Assembly: GCA_963753685.1 (NCBI GenBank)
Contig: CAVWDE010000021.1
Coordinates: forward strand, 372,001-436,000
Direction of reading: 5' to 3'
DNA: 64,000 nt
Origin: DATAOG01 sp963753685
GTDB lineage: Bacteria > Pseudomonadota > Alphaproteobacteria > Geminicoccales > Geminicoccaceae
Below are positions 27,183 to 35,998 of the stretch, in pieces. The notes below the pieces were generated by a model that worked only from the letters and a program-made list of their open reading frames with translations, was not told the origin of the DNA and ran no database searches. The position numbers and the translations under genes were made by a program. The first letter of the stretch is position 1, and every line of letters begins with the position of its first letter.

Positions 27183-29633
27183 CTAGTGCGTGGCCTTTGC
27201 GGTCGCCGGGCGCTTCTTGGCCAGCGGCGCAGGCTCCGGGGTGGCGTCCGGCTCCAGACCGAGGATGCGCTCGATGCGGGCGAGCAGGGCCTCGCCCTCG
27301 GCGCTGATCTCGCCGCGCCCGCGGCCGACCTGGCGCACGATGTCCACCGCCTCGCGCCGGTCCGCCTCGCTCGGCAGCAGCTCCGGCAGGCTGGCCAGCG
27401 CATGCTCCTCGTCGAACCGGATCATGAACGCCTCCTCCTTGGCGATCGCCTTCACGCGCTCGGGGCTCAGGCCCTTGAGCCGTGGGTGCTCGCTCGCGAC
27501 CTGCTGGGCGAGGCGGAAGCCGCGGGCATCGATCATGCGCTGCGCCTTGGCGCCGGCCAGCATGATCCGGAACACCCCCTCGACGAAGCCGCCCAGCTGC
27601 TCGCGCGAGCGGATCGCGGCGATCTTGCGCTCGAGCGCTTGCTCCAGCACTTCGTTGCGGGCGCGCGGCTTACGCGCATCGGCGTGCGGCGCTCGCAGCC
27701 CGGCCAAGGCTTCGACCAGCGGCGAGTTGTAGATCGTCTTGAAGGTGAGCTCATTCATGTGATCGCGGGCCACGCGATAGCGATCGAGGGCCTGATCGAT
27801 CTGCTCCGAGACCGCATGCTCGGCGGTCACGAGCGCGTTGTCAGCCGCGGCCGGCCGGCGGTCCCTGCGCACCATCTCGGCCAGCACCCGCAGTGGCCAC
27901 ATCGCCGGATTGAGATCGGAGAGCAGGAACCGTTGCAGCCGGAGCGGATGCGTCATCCGCAGCGCTTCGGCGGTCGCCTCGTTGCTGCACATCTTGACCC
28001 AGGGGCTGACCAGCGAGTTGTAGAGACCCTCGTTGATCTCCGAGACCCGGGCCACCGTCTCGAACGCCTGCTCGTGCTCCCGGCCATCGCCGAGCGCCAG
28101 AATATCCTTGATCGTGCGCCCTTCGAAGCTCACCAGGTACTGCCCCGGCAGGAGATCGGCGCCGGCCTCCCCGGGCACCTTGTCCTCGATCACCATCTCG
28201 TACAGGCCGGGCGGCAGGACCTCGATGATGTCCATCGTGTTGACCAACTCGGCGTGCTGCTTCTCCGCGACCTTGGCCGAGACGAAGATGCCGAGGTGCC
28301 CGACCCGATCGTCGAGCGTGTAGATGATCGTCTGCTCGTTGGCGACGATCTCGGCCTCGGTCTCGTACAGGTCGGCGATCCAGAACAGGGCCTGCTGCGG
28401 CGGCGTGATGTTGTCGCCCCAGGACGCGATCACGACGATCGGCGCCTTGATGTTGCGAAGATCGATCGTCCGCCGGTCCTTGGTCTGGATCGTGCCCTTG
28501 GTCAGCTTGTTGCCGATAAACAGCTCGTCGACGATCGCCCGTATCTCCTCCTTGGTCATGAAGAAATAGCCGCTCCACCACTTCTCGAAGTCGAGGTAGC
28601 GCGGCTCCTCGGTGTCGATCTTCGAGTAGAGGTTGTACTGCTTGGTCCACAGCGTGTTGGCGGGATTGAGGTTCTCGAAGTTGTCGACCAGGTAAGCGCC
28701 GTCGAACTTGCCGTTGCCGAGGTCGCCGGCGAGCGAGGCGAGCCAGCTGCCGCCGAGCAGCCCGCCAGCGTAGCGCATCGGGTTCTTACCCTCGACGCCG
28801 GCCCAGTAGGAGAGCGGCGAGCCGGTGATGCTGACCAGGCCGACGAGGTCAGGTGCCGCGGCCGCCAGCATCATGATCGCCCAACCGGCCTGGCAGTTGC
28901 CGACCACGACCGGCTTGCCTTCCGTCTCCGGATGCAGCTCCTGGACCTTGAGCAGGAACTGCGCCTCCGCCCAGGCGACGTCGGCGATCGTCTGGCCGGG
29001 CTCGGGCTCGGGATGGAAGGCCACGAAATAGACCGGATGGCCGTCGCGCAGCGCGACGCCGACCTGGCTCGATTCCTTCATGCCGCCGATCCCGGGCCCG
29101 TGGCCGGCGCGCGGGTCGACGATCACGAACGGCCGCTTCTTCGGGTCGGTCGCGACGCCCCGCTCGGGCTTGATGCGCAGCAGCATGTAGTTCACCGGCC
29201 GCTCGAGCTGGCGGCCGTCTACAATCAGGTCGTAGTCGAACACCAGCACCGGCGGCTTGCCCTTGCGGTAGTGCTCGATCGCCTGGTTGCCGCGCTTGCG
29301 CATGACGTCCCAGAACAGGACCTGGCGCTGGGCCGCGTCGACCCAGTAGTCGAGCGCCTCCTTGGCCCAGCCGCCGGCCGTCCCATCGGCGGCTGGAGCC
29401 AACGCCTCGGCCACTTTCGGCGACATCATCTTTGCGGCCTGGCTCAGCCACTGCGCCGGCGCCTCGGCGAGGCCGGCGAACGGCGCGCTCATCGGCGACC
29501 AGGCAGCGCCTTGGGCCGCCGCCTTGGGCGCCATCTCCGCCGTGTGGCCATTGCCCGAGCGGGCCGCGGGCTTGGCAGCGCGGGCTCCGCTGCCGGTCGC
29601 GTCCGCATGCGTTCGGCTGTCTGTGGTCATCAC
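27183..29633 (-). CDS. DUF3141 protein, PHA-synthase-like alpha/beta hydrolase
   Basis: An 816-residue protein of the DUF3141 family. Residues 125-480 form an alpha/beta-hydrolase core resembling poly(3-hydroxyalkanoate) synthases: VDPRAGHGPGIGG, the nucleophile elbow VVVGNCQAGW with Cys at residue 247, and an Asp region (VIASWGDNITPP) and His (DDRVGHLGIFV) that would complete a Cys-Asp-His triad. The rest (about 500-816) is largely helical and family-specific. The N-terminal 60 residues are low-complexity and may start later. It is followed on the same strand by phosphotransacylase, acetate kinase and FabI. The function is not established; an acyl-CoA-dependent transferase or polymerase-like role is an inference. 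Confidence 0.85.
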   Translation of the reverse strand: MMTTDSRTHADATGSGARAAKPAARSGNGHTAEMAPKAAAQGAAWSPMSAPFAGLAEAPAQWLSQAAKMMSPKVAEALAPAADGTAGGWAKEALDYWVDAAQRQVLFWDVMRKRGNQAIEHYRKGKPPVLVFDYDLIVDGRQLERPVNYMLLRIKPERGVATDPKKRPFVIVDPRAGHGPGIGGMKESSQVGVALRDGHPVYFVAFHPEPEPGQTIADVAWAEAQFLLKVQELHPETEGKPVVVGNCQAGWAIMMLAAAAPDLVGLVSITGSPLSYWAGVEGKNPMRYAGGLLGGSWLASLAGDLGNGKFDGAYLVDNFENLNPANTLWTKQYNLYSKIDTEEPRYLDFEKWWSGYFFMTKEEIRAIVDELFIGNKLTKGTIQTKDRRTIDLRNIKAPIVVIASWGDNITPPQQALFWIADLYETEAEIVANEQTIIYTLDDRVGHLGIFVSAKVAEKQHAELVNTMDIIEVLPPGLYEMVIEDKVPGEAGADLLPGQYLVSFEGRTIKDILALGDGREHEQAFETVARVSEINEGLYNSLVSPWVKMCSNEATAEALRMTHPLRLQRFLLSDLNPAMWPLRVLAEMVRRDRRPAAADNALVTAEHAVSEQIDQALDRYRVARDHMNELTFKTIYNSPLVEALAGLRAPHADARKPRARNEVLEQALERKIAAIRSREQLGGFVEGVFRIMLAGAKAQRMIDARGFRLAQQVASEHPRLKGLSPERVKAIAKEEAFMIRFDEEHALASLPELLPSEADRREAVDIVRQVGRGRGEISAEGEALLARIERILGLEPDATPEPAPLAKKRPATAKATH

Positions 29634-29769
29634 GGTCGCCTCCTAGGGCTCAAATCTTGTGGTTCTGGCGCCATCGCGGCGCTTGCTGCGGCGCAACATA
29701 GAGGGCCAGCTCGGGCTGGCCATGCGGCCCAATGTCACGACGAGAGCTCGCGCCAGGCGCCTGCGCGGC

Positions 29770-30201
29770 TCACCACCTGAGAAAGATGCCGACGTCACCG
29801 GGCACGCCGCCCGGGAAGTCCAGGATCTGGGCACGGGATTTGAAGCCTTTCGGCTCGAGCTCTTTTTTAAAGAACTCGTGGGCGCGCTTGGCGAAGCCCG
29901 TCAGGGTCTCGGGCCAGTTGGGCTCGAAGTTGTTGATCGCGCGCCCGCCGTCGGTGCAGTACTCGCTGGGGAAGCGCACCGCCATCACCTCGCTCTCGCC
30001 CCGCTCGGCAGCACTCTGGACCACCCGGGACACGCGCTCGAACACATCCGGATGAATGTCCTGAGCCATGAAGGCCTCGCGCAGATGCGATCGCTCGTCG
30101 TCGACCTTGCGCTTCTTCTCGAGCGCCTCCTTGGCCTTCGCCATCTCCTTCTCTTCGGTGATGCGCCTGAGCTGATCAGGCGTGACCAAGCCTTCTGACA
30201 C
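29770..30201 (-). CDS. hypothetical protein, first gene of DUF3141 operon
   Basis: A 143-residue soluble protein I do not recognise. The first third is a charged helix (TPDQLRRITEEKEMAKAKEALEKKRKV); the remainder is mixed, with FPSEYCTDGGRAINNFEPNWPETLTG. GTG 30201 is preferred over an ATG at 30219 because a strong GAGGAGG lies just upstream of it. It lies 136 bases before the DUF3141 gene on the same strand, so it is probably the leading gene of that operon and downstream of the FNR-type box. Confidence 0.72.
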   Translation of the reverse strand: MSEGLVTPDQLRRITEEKEMAKAKEALEKKRKVDDERSHLREAFMAQDIHPDVFERVSRVVQSAAERGESEVMAVRFPSEYCTDGGRAINNFEPNWPETLTGFAKRAHEFFKKELEPKGFKSRAQILDFPGGVPGDVGIFLRW

Positions 30202-30657
30202 GGCGATTCCTCCTCTCATTCCGACCTGCCGCCAAAGACGCCACGGCGCACAGGCCCATCCCTTGTCATCATCCCGGCAACCAAGTTCAAGCCTTGAGCC
30301 CGCACGCAGACCGAGTCTGGGCCGCGGCGGAAAACTGATCTTTGATCCAAATCAACCCCGCAACGGCACGGGACGGTTTGCCCCGACACGCCTGGCTCGG
30401 GATCGTGGCCATCGAGACCACCCACCCGAACGATGGCAAGCACGTAACTTATGTACTGCACCGGGCGCGTGACAGGGGCGGGCGACTTCCGCCTTCGACC
30501 GAGGCCAAAACCGATGCCAACGATCGCTTCAGCCCCGGCCCGGGCAGGCTTCGGAGCGGCGTCGACCCTGCGCTAGACAAAAGCCGGCAACACGGCCTGC
30601 GATCGGACCGCGGTCGGCGTCCGGCGGACCGTCCGCCGAACGATCGCCGCCATGCGC
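30202..30657. other. intergenic region with regulatory signals
   Basis: These 456 bases have no convincing gene. They hold a perfect FNR/FixK-type box (30342-30355) upstream of the minus-strand operon, and a short GC hairpin (arms 30623-30628 and 30632-30637) just behind the last gene of the neighbouring ABC importer operon. The hairpin could terminate that operon, though no T-run follows. Confidence 0.6.
30342..30355 (-). promoter_or_regulatory. FNR/FixK-type operator (TTGAT-N4-ATCAA)
   Basis: A perfect match to the palindromic CRP/FNR-family box TTGAT-N4-ATCAA. The only gene it can serve is the minus-strand operon starting at 30201, about 140 bases downstream. A weak -10-like CAGACT sits 22 bases after the box, compatible with a class II (-41.5) activated promoter. 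This implies low-oxygen induction of the DUF3141/phosphotransacylase/ackA/fabI genes. Confidence 0.62.
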
Positions 30658-31566
30658 TCAGCCCTTGACCGCGCCCAGCGTCAGGCCGCGGACGATGTAG
30701 CGCTGGGCGAGAAGTGCCAGCAGCACCGGCGGGATCATGGCGATCAGGGAGCGCACCGCGACAAACCAGAACTGGACGCCGCGGGTGTCGACCCCGCCCG
30801 CGATGTGCACCGGCATGGTGGCGGCGTTCTTGATCGTCAGGATGACCGCGAACAGGTACTCGTTCCAGGCGAAGGCGAACATGATCAGCGCCGCGGCCGC
30901 GATCGCCGGCACCGCGAGCGGCAGGGCGACCCTGAGGAAGGCGCCGAAATGGCTGGCGCCATCGACCAGCGCCGCCTCCTCGAGCTCGATCGGCAGGTCG
31001 TAGAAGGTCTGGCGGCAGATCACCACGACGAAGGGCAGGATGAAAGTCGCGTTGACGAGGGCCAGCGCAATCCGCGTGTCCAAAAGATCGAGCGCCGAAA
31101 ACACGATGAAGAACGGCACCGCGGTCGCGACCGGCGGCAGCACGCGTTGCGAGAGGAACCAGACCGTGAGGTCCTTGTTCGGGACCATGAAGAAGCGGAA
31201 GCGGGCGAGCGCGTAGGCGGCCGGCAGGCCGAGGCAGAGCGCCAGCACCATGGCCGTGAACGCGATGATGTTGCTGTTGAGGAACGCCTGATAGGCCTCG
31301 GGCACCGCGAGCTGCTGGGTCCAGTTCTCAAGCGTCGGCGTGAAATCGATGAACGGGATGCCGAGGCCCGCGACCGTGAAGGTCTCGGCCGGCCGGCGCA
31401 GCGAGTTCGAGACCGCCCAGTAGATCGGAAAGAAGAAGATCAGCGCGATCACCAGCGCGACCAGCGACCAGAGCGCGTCGGCCAGCGAGCGCGGCTTGCG
31501 GTGCGCGCGGACGCGAGCGGCGGCGGGGCGGCGGCTGCCGGCTGCGATCTGAGCGGCGTCATTCAT
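30658..31566 (-). CDS. ABC sugar importer permease (MalG/UgpE type)
   Basis: A 302-residue carbohydrate ABC permease of the second-subunit type. Six helices are predicted, with the cytoplasmic EAA loop as EAALVDGASHFGAFLRVALPLAVPA, which docks the ATPase. The N-terminal 30 residues are basic and cytoplasmic. It overlaps the upstream permease gene by eight bases. It is the last gene of a minus-strand set SBP-permease-permease in which no ATP-binding protein is encoded. Confidence 0.92.
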   Translation of the reverse strand: MNDAAQIAAGSRRPAAARVRAHRKPRSLADALWSLVALVIALIFFFPIYWAVSNSLRRPAETFTVAGLGIPFIDFTPTLENWTQQLAVPEAYQAFLNSNIIAFTAMVLALCLGLPAAYALARFRFFMVPNKDLTVWFLSQRVLPPVATAVPFFIVFSALDLLDTRIALALVNATFILPFVVVICRQTFYDLPIELEEAALVDGASHFGAFLRVALPLAVPAIAAAALIMFAFAWNEYLFAVILTIKNAATMPVHIAGGVDTRGVQFWFVAVRSLIAMIPPVLLALLAQRYIVRGLTLGAVKG

Positions 31567-32512
31567 AGGATTGTCTCAGTCGTCGAAAGAAAAGAGTCAC
31601 GACCACCATCACCACGATCAACAACATGAAGGCCATCGCCGAGGCGTAGCCGAAGTCGTTGAGCTTGAAGCCGCGGGTGAACGCCAGATAGCTGTACGAC
31701 TGGGTGGCGATGCCCGGGCCGCCCTTGGTGAGCGTGGCGATGATGTCGAAGAGCTTCATCGCCTCGGCGAGACGCAAGAGCAGCACGATGATGATCACCG
31801 GCTGCAGGATCGGCAGGACCACGTAGCGCCAGAGGTCCCACTGCGAGTTGGTCTCGAGCGCCGCCGACTCCAGGAGCTCGTCCGGAATGCCCTGCAGGGC
31901 TGCGAGAAACACGAGAAAGCAGAACGGCGTCCACTGCCAGATGTCGACCAGGATCACCGAGACCAGCGCCCAGCGCGGGTCGGAGAGCCAGGGGATGCCC
32001 GTGAACTCGAGCGGACCGCCGATCTCGTAGAAGATCGTGAAGAACAGATAGCCGACCGCGATCGGGGTCGCGAAGATCGGCAGGATCATGACCGAGCGCA
32101 GCACCGGCCGGCCATAGATCTGGCGGTTGAACAGCCAGGCGAGCCCGAGCCCGAGGCCGAGCTCGACCGTGACCGCGGCGACCACGAAGATCGCGGTCAC
32201 CCGGACCGCGCTTTGCACCTCCTCGTCGCCGAAGGCGCGGGCGAAATTGGTCAGCCCACTCCAGGTGAAGGTGGTCTTGAGCTCGCGGATCACGTTGGTC
32301 CGGGTACGTGGCGTGCCGTCCTTCTTGAGCACCGGCTTGCCGTCGGGCCCAAGCACCGGCACCTCCTCGCGGCCGCTGATCACGACCTGCCGCTCGACGT
32401 GGTGAAAGGCGAGGAACAGGGAGTAGCCGAGCGGAAAGATGGTGAACGCCAGCACCCACAGCACGGCGGGCATGAGGAACAGGAACTTGACCTTGTGGGT
32501 CCAGCGGATCAT
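31559..32512 (-). CDS. ABC sugar importer permease (MalF/UgpA type)
   Basis: A 317-residue first-subunit permease with six helices and an EAA-type loop, LLESAALETNSQWDLWRYVVLPIL. Between helices 1 and 2 there is an unusually long periplasmic insert (about residues 35-85, rich in charged residues: GREEVPVLGPDGKPVLKKDG) that might contact the solute-binding protein. It begins 73 bases after the solute-binding protein stop; a strong hairpin lies in that gap. Confidence 0.92.
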   Translation of the reverse strand: MIRWTHKVKFLFLMPAVLWVLAFTIFPLGYSLFLAFHHVERQVVISGREEVPVLGPDGKPVLKKDGTPRTRTNVIRELKTTFTWSGLTNFARAFGDEEVQSAVRVTAIFVVAAVTVELGLGLGLAWLFNRQIYGRPVLRSVMILPIFATPIAVGYLFFTIFYEIGGPLEFTGIPWLSDPRWALVSVILVDIWQWTPFCFLVFLAALQGIPDELLESAALETNSQWDLWRYVVLPILQPVIIIVLLLRLAEAMKLFDIIATLTKGGPGIATQSYSYLAFTRGFKLNDFGYASAMAFMLLIVVMVVVTLFFRRLRQSYE

Positions 32513-32526
32513 GCGGCGGCGCCCCG

Positions 32527-32568
32527 GCGTCCGGGCCGATTCAGGGCTTGTTGAACCGACCCGGACGC
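32527..32568 (-). terminator. inverted repeat between solute-binding protein and permease genes
   Basis: Nine-base arms GCGTCCGGG (32527-32535) and CCCGGACGC (32560-32568) flank a loop that can extend the pairing. Situated in the gap after the binding-protein gene, it probably causes partial termination or protects the upstream message, giving more binding protein than permease. Confidence 0.5.
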
Positions 32569-32585
32569 GCTGAGGTGGAGCGACC

Positions 32586-34229
32586 TTACGGCTGGAAGCC
32601 GATCGCTTCCTGGTACTGCTTCAGAAGCTTGTCGCGGCCGATCCGGTCGGTGATCTCGTCCCAGGTCTTGGCGGTGTCGTCGAGCGCCTGCTGGGCGGTC
32701 TTGCCGCCGCTCATCGCCGCCGACAGGTTCTTGTCCATGATGTCCCAATACTCCGGCGCGCCCTCGATCCGGAGATAGGTCAGCATGGTCGGCGCATTGT
32801 AGTTCTCATAGTAGGCCTCGAGGTAGTCCTTGACGTCGGCCTCGTTCCAGCCCGCCTTCAGGTAGTCCTCGAGCTTCGCCTGACCATGCGGCGGCAGGAA
32901 CTGGTAAGAATAGCCGGGATCGACGCCGGTCCAGCCGTTCTGCGCGTTCCAGATCGACACCGGCTTGATCGCCATCAGCGCGAGGAAGGAATAGGCGGCA
33001 TCCGGATTGGCCGAGAACGCGGAGATCACGCCGTGCCAGGAGCCGCCGGTGGTGTTGCCGACCAGCTGCGGATTGTCGTTCTTGACCCACTTCTGGTTCT
33101 GGTGGTCCCAGTAGACGTCGGAGCTCGGCAGCACGGCCGACGCGCACACCCCCTTGATCTTCGAGCGCGACTCGTCCTGGCACAGCGAGCCGACGTCGCC
33201 CCAGCTGAACACGAACACCGACTTGCCGCGCAGGAAGTAGTCCCAGGCTTCGCCAAGGCTCCAGCCGACCTGCGCCGCCGGCCCGGTCTTGTGCAGCTCC
33301 TGCAGGAACTCGAGCGCCTTAACGTGCCCGGGGCTGTTGATCAGCGGCTTCATGTTGGTCGGGTCGAACCAGTAGACGTTGTGGTACTCGTCGACCTTGT
33401 CGCCCGGCGTGATCGCGAACGGCGCCGACAGCGACTGGAAGTGATAGTGGCCCTGCTCGCCGACCTTGAGGTGGAGCACAGTGCCGCTGTCCGGGTCGGG
33501 ATCGTTGCTGTCCCAGTTCTTGCCATTGAAGAACTGCGAGATCTCGAGCAGCTGCTGCCAGGTCTTGGGCGGCACGACCATGTCGTGACCGGTCGCCTTC
33601 TTGAATTCGTCGCGCCACTTCGGGTCGTTGAGGACGTCGCGGCGATAATACAGCACCTGGCCGTCGGCGTCATTGAGGACGCCGTAGCCGACGCCCTTCC
33701 AGGTATAGAGGTTGCGCAGCGACTTCGGCATGGCATCGTAAGACCACTGCGGATATTCGCCGTTCTGCATGTACTCGTCGATCGGGATCATGTAGTTGCC
33801 GGCGATCAGGTCGCCGTAGAAAAAGGCGCCGACCACGATCGCATCGTAGAGGCCGGTGCCCTGGCGCAGATCGAGCATCATCTTGGCGAACAGGTCGGTG
33901 ATCGGCACCAGGGCGATGTCGAGCTTGCCGCCCGACAGCTCCTCCCAGACCGGCCTAAACGCGTTGATCGGGCCGGAGATGCCGCCCTTGGGCCCGGAAT
34001 CCAGGGTCAGGACGGTGATGTTGACGCCGTCGAACGGCTTCTCGTTCGGCCCGAACAGGGTGCCGAGCTCCTCCTTGGTCGTGTGGATCACGACGTTGTC
34101 GTAGTTCGGACCGAGCTTGAGGTCGACGCTGCCGTCATCGTGCCAGTCGACGTACTCGCCGGCCAAGGCCGCCGGAGCGCTCAGCGCCACCAGCGCCGCG
34201 CCGAGCAGTGCCGCGTGCCGAAGTCCCAT
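32586..34229 (-). CDS. ABC importer extracellular solute-binding protein (family 1, large)
   Basis: A 547-residue periplasmic binding protein. The start ATG 34229, with AGGGGG upstream, gives a clear signal peptide (MGLRHAALLGAALVALSAPAALAG, cleaved near ALA/G). The mature protein opens EYVDWHDDGSVDLKLGPNYD. It shares the YDAIVVGAFFYGDL, WKGVGYGVLND and FSWGDVGS blocks with large carbohydrate-binding proteins. It precedes two sugar-type permeases. The ligand is unknown; the size (well above 400 residues) resembles glycerol- or oligosaccharide-binding groups. Its promoter, leader and first 36 codons are duplicated upstream of frcB. Confidence 0.9.
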   Translation of the reverse strand: MGLRHAALLGAALVALSAPAALAGEYVDWHDDGSVDLKLGPNYDNVVIHTTKEELGTLFGPNEKPFDGVNITVLTLDSGPKGGISGPINAFRPVWEELSGGKLDIALVPITDLFAKMMLDLRQGTGLYDAIVVGAFFYGDLIAGNYMIPIDEYMQNGEYPQWSYDAMPKSLRNLYTWKGVGYGVLNDADGQVLYYRRDVLNDPKWRDEFKKATGHDMVVPPKTWQQLLEISQFFNGKNWDSNDPDPDSGTVLHLKVGEQGHYHFQSLSAPFAITPGDKVDEYHNVYWFDPTNMKPLINSPGHVKALEFLQELHKTGPAAQVGWSLGEAWDYFLRGKSVFVFSWGDVGSLCQDESRSKIKGVCASAVLPSSDVYWDHQNQKWVKNDNPQLVGNTTGGSWHGVISAFSANPDAAYSFLALMAIKPVSIWNAQNGWTGVDPGYSYQFLPPHGQAKLEDYLKAGWNEADVKDYLEAYYENYNAPTMLTYLRIEGAPEYWDIMDKNLSAAMSGGKTAQQALDDTAKTWDEITDRIGRDKLLKQYQEAIGFQP

Positions 34230-34657
34230 TTTCAATGCCCCCTCTGGTCGTTTGCCGGCAGCCGCCCCCGCTGGCTGCCGCGGCCGCTCGTTGGCGGCCA
34301 TGGCCAGAATTAACCTCCGTGCGGGCGTCTGTCCATCGGCTAGATCGGCGCCGCGTCGGGCCAAGGGTGTCCGGCGCTGTTGGTTCTGCGCCTGCTACGA
34401 TCTGCCTCACCAGCTCGGCGACTTGAACCTCCTGATTGACAGATTAGCCAACCCGTACAACCACGATCGACCTCAAGGCCCTTGCGTGGCCTCATTTCCG
34501 CCGCTCACCTTCACACACCCGCACACCCCGGCAGACCAGCTCCGTCACTCAACCCGAGCCCGGACGCCAGCTTGCTCTCTGGCCGTCGAAAGCCTAGGCT
34601 CCGGCTGTCAATTCACGTCCGGCGAAGAACGCCGGCGCGTTGAGGGAGCTGCGCAGC
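34230..34657. other. divergent intergenic region
   Basis: These 428 bases separate the minus-strand sugar importer from the plus-strand Liv-type importer. The left part holds the promoter and leader of the sugar-binding-protein gene. On the plus strand TTGACA occurs at 34436-34441, but no -10 stands at normal spacing, so the promoter of the Liv-type operon remains unidentified. Confidence 0.5.
34307..34335 (-). promoter_or_regulatory. promoter of sugar ABC importer operon
   Basis: On the minus strand, TGGACA (34335-34330) and TAATTC (34312-34307) are separated by exactly 17 bases, close to the sigma70 consensus. The binding-protein ATG is 78 bases downstream. The same elements, spacer length and following leader sequence recur at 57648-57676, which supports function. 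Confidence 0.65.
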
Positions 34658-35923
34658 ATGCCTACTGGAAAGCGGTCAGGCGCGCCGATCATCGACCGCC
34701 GTACCCTCATGAAGGCCGCCGCGGCGGCCGGTGTCGCCCAGGTCGCGGCGCCGTTCGTGATCACCGCCCGCGCCGCCGACAACGTCAAGTTCGGCCTCGA
34801 CGACCCGCTGACCGGCACCTACGCCGAGCTCGGCAAGAACGAGCAGATCGGCTGCGAGCTGGCGATCGAGCAGATCAACGCCAAGGGCGGCATCCTCGGC
34901 CGCCAGGCGGAGCTCCTGGTCGAGGACTCGACCAGCTCTGATACCGGCACCGCGGTGCAAAAAGGCCGCAAGCTGATCGAGCGCGACCAGGTCGACTTCC
35001 TGCTCGGCAACGTCAATTCGGCCATGGCAATCGCCCTCGGCCAGGTCTCCAACGAGCTCAAGAAGCTGCACATCGTGACCGGCGGCCACACCAATTCCGT
35101 GACCGGCACCGACTGCCACTGGAACGTCTTCCGCGTCTGCAACACGACGCGCATGGAAACGAATTCGGTATCGAAGACCCTGTTCACCAAATACGGCAAG
35201 AAGTGGTATTTCATCACCCCCGACTATGCCTTCGGCCATACGCTGCAGCAGGGCTTCGAGGCGAGCCTCAAGGAGTTCGGCGGCACCGAAGTCGGGGCCG
35301 ACCTGACCCCGCTCGGCGCGACCGACTACTCCTCCTACCTGATCAAGGCGCAGGCGGCCAATCCGGACGTCATCATCATGCTGATGGCCGGCCAGGACAT
35401 GGTCAATGCGCTCAAGCAGGCGGTGCAGTTCGGCCTCGACAAGCGCTTCCACATCGCCGGCGCGCAGCAGGAGCTGGAAGTGCTCGAGGGCCTGCCGCCC
35501 AACGCGCGCATCGGCACCTGGGTGTTCGAGTGGTACTGGAAACAGCCGGACGTGCCGCACGTCACCGATTTCGTTGCCGCGATCAAGGAGAAAACCGGCA
35601 AGGTGCCGAGCGCGCGCCACTGGTTCGGCTTCGTCGCGACCTGGACCTGCGCGCTGGTCGCTAACGAGCAGAAGACGCTCGATGCGGTCAAGCTCGCCAA
35701 GGCGCTGGAGGGCTTCAAGCTGCCGCCGGAGGTGGCCCTGATGCCGAACGCGCCGTTCTATCGCGCGGGCGACCACCAGCTCATGCCCTCGCTCTACGTC
35801 GGCCATGCGATCGAGAAGGGCGACGAGCCTGACGATCTGTTCCACGTCGACGAGGTCGTCAAAGGCGTCGACGTGGCGCCGACGGTGGAGGCGACCGGCT
35901 GCCATCTTACATGGCCGGCCTGA
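34658..35923 (+). CDS. Liv-type ABC importer solute-binding protein (Tat-exported)
   Basis: A 421-residue type I periplasmic binding protein of the branched-chain amino acid/amide group. The N-terminus has a twin-arginine motif (DRRTLMKAAAAAGVA), so it is likely exported folded by Tat. It is followed by the ligand-binding folds beginning NVKFGLDDPLTGTYAELGKNEQ. ATG 34658 follows AGGGAG by nine bases. It heads a complete operon with two permeases and two ATPases. The ligand (amino acid, amide or other) cannot be set from sequence. Confidence 0.92.
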   Translation: MPTGKRSGAPIIDRRTLMKAAAAAGVAQVAAPFVITARAADNVKFGLDDPLTGTYAELGKNEQIGCELAIEQINAKGGILGRQAELLVEDSTSSDTGTAVQKGRKLIERDQVDFLLGNVNSAMAIALGQVSNELKKLHIVTGGHTNSVTGTDCHWNVFRVCNTTRMETNSVSKTLFTKYGKKWYFITPDYAFGHTLQQGFEASLKEFGGTEVGADLTPLGATDYSSYLIKAQAANPDVIIMLMAGQDMVNALKQAVQFGLDKRFHIAGAQQELEVLEGLPPNARIGTWVFEWYWKQPDVPHVTDFVAAIKEKTGKVPSARHWFGFVATWTCALVANEQKTLDAVKLAKALEGFKLPPEVALMPNAPFYRAGDHQLMPSLYVGHAIEKGDEPDDLFHVDEVVKGVDVAPTVEATGCHLTWPA

Positions 35924-35939
35924 GCCGACCGTGAGGACC

Positions 35940-35964
35940 GGGCGCCGCCGCCGGGGCGGCGCCC
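35940..35964 (+). terminator. hairpin after Liv-type binding-protein gene
   Basis: Perfect 10-base arms (35940-35949 and 35955-35964, GGGCGCCGCC and complement) with a 5-base loop lie 16 bases after the stop and before the first permease. Its likely role is differential expression of the binding protein over the membrane components. Confidence 0.55.
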
Positions 35965-35998
35965 TATTCGTGCGGCCGCCGGTGAGCGTCGCTTCGCC

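Noticed and set aside
29704..29721. 7-bp inverted repeat (GGCCAGC/GCTGGCC) between the leading hypothetical gene and the DUF3141 gene
   Set aside because: The stem is short with a 4-base loop and no T-run. It is too common in GC-rich DNA to call a terminator.
26859..29780. A 973-codon plus-strand open frame
   Set aside because: It lies opposite the DUF3141 gene and part of the phosphotransacylase gene. Its translation is Arg/Gly/Leu-rich with no motifs, an antisense consequence of high GC content.
34436..34455. TTGACA as promoter of the Liv-type operon
   Set aside because: The nearest -10-like sequence (TACAAC at 34456) gives a 14-base spacer, too short to support a call.
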